Assembly (NCBI GenBank): GCA_023386045.1
Contig: JAEWKK010000018.1
Span: forward strand, 62,001-126,000
DNA: 64,000 nt
Origin: Bacteroidota bacterium
Lineage (GTDB): Bacteria; Bacteroidota; Bacteroidia; Chitinophagales; Chitinophagaceae
Direction of reading: 5' to 3'
This document shows, in pieces, positions 60,779-64,000 of the stretch (the first letter of the stretch is position 1; every line of letters starts with the position of its first letter). Below the pieces are notes generated by a model that saw nothing but the letters and a program-made list of their open reading frames with translations, ran no database searches and was not told the DNA's origin. The position numbers and the translations under genes are program-made.

Positions 60779-60791
60779 AACACAGAAGGGT

Positions 60792-61508
60792 TTAATTCAC
60801 TTTGAAGGCTACAAAATAATAATTATTAGCAGCCCCTATCAATTTGAAATTGGTGTAAAACGCCTGGACAAAATCATCAAAAGCTTTGAATTCATGCGTG
60901 GGTACCGCAAATTCATCAAAGAAAACGATATCATCCTTTTTAAGATGAGGTGCCAGCATTGTTAATACATACAGTGTGGCTGAATAAAGATCAGCATCCA
61001 GCATGATAACATTTCGTTTTGATGAATCCAGTTGCTTTAGAAATCCAGGTAGGGTTTGCTGAAACAATCCCTGGTAAAAACTGCCTCTGTTATCATTGAT
61101 ATCGGGCGGCTGGCTGTTATTGTCGAAATATCCTTTTTTAAAAGGGCCCCAGTCTTCAGGCAGGCCCGTGAAAGTATCAAAGCCATAAAACCGGCTTTCT
61201 GCATTCCTGTTTTTTTCGAGCATCCATCTGAAAGATGCACCCTGCGCCACACCAAATTCGAGATAGTTAATCGCCTGGTCCGATAAGTTTTCGGTTTTAA
61301 AAACCCATTCGTAAAGCCTGAACCTTTTATTATAATCCCATTTGGAAGGGAAATCATTGTATTCGATTTTCCTGTTCTTAAAAGCCCAGGCAGATAGTTT
61401 TGTCAGATAATAAGCATTCAGAAAAGCTGAAGAAAAAAAGGAAAACAGCCGGTGCAGCTGCAAATAAACAAAACTGATTTTGAAATAACGTATCAGGAAT
61501 AATTTCAT
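60792..61508 (-). CDS. TylF-like SAM-dependent methyltransferase
   Basis: 238 residues. The SAM-binding motif YLEFGVAQGASFRWML is followed by FYGFDTFTGLPEDWGPFKKG and MLDADLYSATLYVLTML, then DIVFFDEFAVPTHEFKAFDD; these are the conserved segments of the TylF/macrocin O-methyltransferase family. Members methylate sugars or polyketides in secondary metabolites or surface glycans. The acceptor is not predictable. It is a single gene, convergent with the receiver. Confidence 0.8.
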   Translation of the reverse strand: MKLFLIRYFKISFVYLQLHRLFSFFSSAFLNAYYLTKLSAWAFKNRKIEYNDFPSKWDYNKRFRLYEWVFKTENLSDQAINYLEFGVAQGASFRWMLEKNRNAESRFYGFDTFTGLPEDWGPFKKGYFDNNSQPPDINDNRGSFYQGLFQQTLPGFLKQLDSSKRNVIMLDADLYSATLYVLTMLAPHLKKDDIVFFDEFAVPTHEFKAFDDFVQAFYTNFKLIGAANNYYFVAFKVN

Positions 61509-61685
61509 GGAAGTGAATTACAATGCCTTAGTAGGTGCACAAAAATAATAACCTGGATAACGGCAACTGAAATTATTTAAGGCTTCAACTCTGCCAGCCT
61601 TCCGCATAAAAATGCATCTTTTCAGTTCTGTCATAAAAATTATCTTTACCCCCATCTATCTAAAGGATGGATCAAATCCAGTATA

Positions 61686-62240
61686 ATGGCGATAACAGAA
61701 AGATCAGATGCAGAGTTATTAATGCAATTCAGGCAACCCCAGACCAGGGAAGCCGCCTTTACATCCATCATCCGAAAGTATCAGGAAAAACTTTACTGGC
61801 ACATTCGCAGAATGATCGTTGACCATGATGATACCAATGATGTGCTTCAAAATGTTTTTATCCGGGTCTGGAACGGCCTGGCCAACTTCAGAGAAGATTC
61901 CCAGCTATATACCTGGCTCTACCGTATTGCAACTAACGAATGTTTAACATTCCTTGAAGGCCAGAAAAAAAGGGCTGCCGTAAGCCTTAGCGATGTAGAA
62001 ACAGGGCTGAGCAATAAGATCAAGGCAGACAAGCATTTTGATCCCCAGAAACTTGAATGGAAATTGCAACTTGCTATTCAGCAACTACCTGAAAAACAAC
62101 GTGCTGTATTTACTCTTAGGTATTACGACGAAATGCCATACGAAGAGATGAGCAGGATGCTCGGAACAAGTGAAGGAGCACTGAAAGCAAGCTATCATCA
62201 TGCAGTAAAAAAAATAGAGGATTACATCAAAAATCATTAA
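61686..62240 (+). CDS. ECF RNA polymerase sigma factor (second)
   Basis: 184 residues. Region 2 contains FTSIIRKYQEKLYWHIRRMI and DDTNDVLQNVFIRVWNGLAN; region 4 has LPEKQRAVFTLRYYDEMPYE and TSEGALKASYHHAVKKIEDY. This is the RpoE-like type without a FecR partner, instead followed after 33 bases by an anti-sigma-like membrane protein. A -7-like TATCTTTA lies at 61641-61648. Confidence 0.93.
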   Translation: MAITERSDAELLMQFRQPQTREAAFTSIIRKYQEKLYWHIRRMIVDHDDTNDVLQNVFIRVWNGLANFREDSQLYTWLYRIATNECLTFLEGQKKRAAVSLSDVETGLSNKIKADKHFDPQKLEWKLQLAIQQLPEKQRAVFTLRYYDEMPYEEMSRMLGTSEGALKASYHHAVKKIEDYIKNH

Positions 62241-62273
62241 ACTTTGAAGCGCTAAAATCGTCTCAACCCCGCG

Positions 62274-62993
62274 ATGAATACCCCCAATGACATAAATAAT
62301 GAATTAAATGAACTGAACAGCCAGTTACCTTCAGACCAAAAAGGAACGCCCTTTGGCGTACCCGATGGTTATTTTGAAGGTCTTGCTGGTTCCATTATGT
62401 CAAAGATCAGGGATTCCCAATCAGAAGCATCAGCTGAAATAAGCCAGTTATCGCCCATGCTTGCAGGCATTTCAAGACAAATGCCTTATGATTTACCCGA
62501 AAATTATTTTGAAGAGGCCATAGAAACCCTGCCCGCAATTACCTGGGATGAAGAATCACTGGTTCTGTCTTTTGTTGACAAGACCCATCCTTACCAGGTT
62601 CCTACAGGTTATTTTGAACAGCTACCAGAACAGATACTTGAAAAAATTGCAGATCGTAAGACCAAAGTAGTTCCAATGTTTCAGAGGAAATGGATGCGAC
62701 TGGCGGTAGCAGCGATGATCGCCGGTATTATTACTCTTTCCGGCATTTCCTATTTTAACAGAGGCACAAATGTAAAAATCAGCAATGACCCGGTTGCAGT
62801 TGAAATTGAGAAAGCCAGCACAGAAGAATTGAATGCATTTATCAAAACAAGTTCAGCTTCTTTACTTGATGATAAGTCAACCGTGCAGAATACAACAGAA
62901 GTAAAACAACTATTAAAAGACGTTTCCGATACCGAACTCGAAGCCTTTCTAGACCAGGTTCCAACAGATGATGAAGCGTTTGATTTAAATTAA
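62274..62993 (+). CDS. Probable anti-sigma-like membrane protein with PYxxPxxYFE repeats
   Basis: 239 residues, one membrane helix (about 142-163, WMRLAVAAMIAGIITLSGISYF). The cytoplasmic half has three repeats of a P-[FY]-x-[VL]-P-x-[GN]-Y-F-E motif: PFGVPDGYFEGL, PYDLPENYFEEA and PYQVPTGYFEQL. They may bind the sigma factor encoded upstream, though no standard anti-sigma domain (zinc-binding or FecR) is present. The short periplasmic part is acidic. It is followed by the Spy/CpxP-like gene after 7 bases. Confidence 0.7.
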   Translation: MNTPNDINNELNELNSQLPSDQKGTPFGVPDGYFEGLAGSIMSKIRDSQSEASAEISQLSPMLAGISRQMPYDLPENYFEEAIETLPAITWDEESLVLSFVDKTHPYQVPTGYFEQLPEQILEKIADRKTKVVPMFQRKWMRLAVAAMIAGIITLSGISYFNRGTNVKISNDPVAVEIEKASTEELNAFIKTSSASLLDDKSTVQNTTEVKQLLKDVSDTELEAFLDQVPTDDEAFDLN

Positions 62994-63000
62994 TGGAACA

Positions 63001-63423
63001 ATGAAAAAATTAATATACCTATTGATGTTTTTGTTTGCAACCACTTTCACTTCATTCGCACAGGATGATGATGATGCGGGTGGCAAGCTACGCGAAAAGA
63101 TGGTGGAGTACATCCAGAATAAATTAAACCTCTCGAAGGCAGAGGCAGAAAAATTCCAACCTATATTCCTTGATTACCTGAAACAACTCAGATCAACCAA
63201 GCAGGAGTTCCGGGGTGACAGATTAGTACTCCAGCAAAAGATCGCCGAGTTGAGATTGCGTTTCCGTGATCAGTTCAAACCTGTTATTGGTGATCAGCGC
63301 AGCAACGAGGTCTTTAAGCATGAACATGACTTCGTTGAAAAGGTAAAGCAGGAGGTCATCGAACGTAAAGAAAACCGCCAGGGAAGCCGTGCTAACAAAA
63401 GAACAAGGACACTGTTGCAATAA
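63001..63423 (+). CDS. Spy/CpxP-like periplasmic helical protein
   Basis: 140 residues with a signal peptide (YLLMFLFATTFTSFAQ). The mature part is a charged helical hairpin (EKMVEYIQNKLNLSKAEAEK, then ELRLRFRDQFKPVIGDQRSN). The pattern of two long helices with a loop containing KLNLSKAEAEKF resembles LTxxQ proteins (Spy, CpxP) that act as periplasmic chaperones or sensors. In this sigma operon it could report envelope stress. It lies 7 bases after the anti-sigma-like gene. Confidence 0.6.
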   Translation: MKKLIYLLMFLFATTFTSFAQDDDDAGGKLREKMVEYIQNKLNLSKAEAEKFQPIFLDYLKQLRSTKQEFRGDRLVLQQKIAELRLRFRDQFKPVIGDQRSNEVFKHEHDFVEKVKQEVIERKENRQGSRANKRTRTLLQ

Positions 63424-63473
63424 AGTTGTTTTTCAACTATATTTGAATCTGGTGTTTTTCATAGGTTAGCAAC

Positions 63474-63497
63474 GGCCGGCTCTTTTTAGGGCGGGCC
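63474..63497 (+). terminator. Probable terminator of the second sigma operon
   Basis: Stem GGCCGGCTC (63474-63482) with GGGCGGGCC (63489-63497), one mismatch, then TTCTTTTTAG. About 50 bases after the Spy-like stop. Confidence 0.5.
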
Positions 63498-63526
63498 TTC
63501 TTTTTAGTGGATGTTTCTTGAAGTGA

Positions 63527-64000
63527 TTATCTCTCCCCTTCCAGCAATTTTTTCAGATAAGCGATCTGGCCGATATGGTAGATATCATGCTGCAGGATGC
63601 CATATAATAATTTCCTGAAAGTATAAGTCCGGCCCGGTACAAAATGTTCAAGCATCTGATCTTTCTGCTGCTGAATCACTTCCACCAATTCATTCTGAAT
63701 TCTTGCAAGTTCCTTTAATCCTTTTTCCCATAGTGAGTTATCGTCAGCATCGAGCTCACGCCAGTCATTAACCTCAAAATATTCCAGGGGCTTTGAATCA
63801 TCAGCCCTCAGCCTGCTAATGGCAAACTCTTTCCAGTTTATCATATGCCAAACCAATTCTACAATGCTGTGCTGTCCGGCAGGTTTTTTAAATGCGATTT
63901 CTTCGTGAATCTCATCTAATAATACCCTAATATTCCTGCCAAACCAGGGTTCGCCTTCGTAAGCATCCTTGATCTGTTCTTCAAGTAGCAATATTTCGCG
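63527..64000 (-). CDS. DinB-like four-helix protein, N-terminus cut by window edge
   Basis: At least 157 residues, reading off the right edge (the frame stays open through three codons before a TTG at 63991). DinB-fold pattern: VELVWHMINWKEFAISRL and ILQHDIYHIGQIAYLKKLL carry the metal-binding histidines (one in the first, two in the second). DinB-family proteins are four-helix bundles, including thiol transferases and DNA-damage-inducible proteins of unknown activity. The real start is probably outside the window. Confidence 0.85.
   Translation of the reverse strand, partial: REILLLEEQIKDAYEGEPWFGRNIRVLLDEIHEEIAFKKPAGQHSIVELVWHMINWKEFAISRLRADDSKPLEYFEVNDWRELDADDNSLWEKGLKELARIQNELVEVIQQQKDQMLEHFVPGRTYTFRKLLYGILQHDIYHIGQIAYLKKLLEGER

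Overview
The window looks like ordinary chromosome of a member of the Bacteroidota, most likely family Chitinophagaceae. The signs are TonB-dependent receptors with carboxypeptidase-like N-terminal domains, proteins with type IX secretion (T9SS) C-terminal signals, ECF sigma/FecR pairs, GIN-domain (DUF2807), DUF4271, DUF4382, DUF2911 and DUF5690 proteins, a two-part transketolase, -7 boxes of the type TAnnTTTG, and few Shine-Dalgarno sequences. I saw no rRNA, tRNA, insertion sequence, prophage or CRISPR array.

Layout. 1-3.1 kb: edge of a 2TM-domain gene, a TonB receptor and a DUF4382 lipoprotein. 3.1-3.4 kb: a gene-free stretch with a free-standing terminator and a possible small RNA. 3.4-8 kb: F1Fo ATP synthase operon atpB-E-F-H-A, without atpG. 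8-13.2 kb: a lipoprotein, then a secreted protein with a caspase-like His/Cys pair, two bases upstream of an MsbA-type ABC exporter. 13.4-15.2 kb: a PhoB/PhoR-like two-component pair. 15.2-18.4 kb: lytic transglycosylase, small membrane proteins, a short-repeat island. 18.8-23 kb: operon of ECF sigma, FecR anti-sigma, an STN/surface-repeat protein and a GIN-domain lipoprotein. 23-28 kb: hemD, a DUF4271 protein, an outer-membrane BamA/TamA-like barrel, hemW. 28-37 kb: TPR protein, gpsA, efflux adaptor and TolC, a Cys/Met PLP enzyme, an amino-acid permease, a NuiA-like nuclease inhibitor, small genes. 38-44.5 kb: delta-60-repeat T9SS protein, transporters, DUF families and short membrane genes. 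44.5-54.8 kb: a probable phosphate-acquisition region (TonB receptor + lipoprotein, T9SS lectin-like protein, phosphate-selective porin, PhoU-like protein, PiT permease). 54.8-64 kb: galE, transketolase C-terminal half, a GAF/PAS histidine kinase beside a lone receiver, a TylF-like methyltransferase, a second ECF sigma locus and a DinB-like protein cut by the right edge.

Working together. The phosphate genes, the PhoB/PhoR-like pair and a gene-free spot with its own terminator share an unusual promoter feature: TTAA-type cores repeated every 11 bp, the spacing used by PhoB-family regulators. The best array (49119-49176) lies between the TonB receptor and the lectin-like gene and has five of six in-phase units. 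A related arrangement at 44587-44648 precedes a plus-strand terminator with no gene, so a phosphate-responsive small RNA is possible. These are inferences from pattern, not demonstrated sites.

Two islands of degenerate short repeats (6542-6746 and 16386-16562) contain the same two repeat modules in opposite orientation, each directly behind the stop codon of a minus-strand gene. Several genes shorter than 60 codons were read directly from the sequence: a DUF1328 protein (18239-18403), a basic Gly/Lys-rich protein (36149-36313), and two tiny membrane proteins (44005-44139 and 44178-44282).
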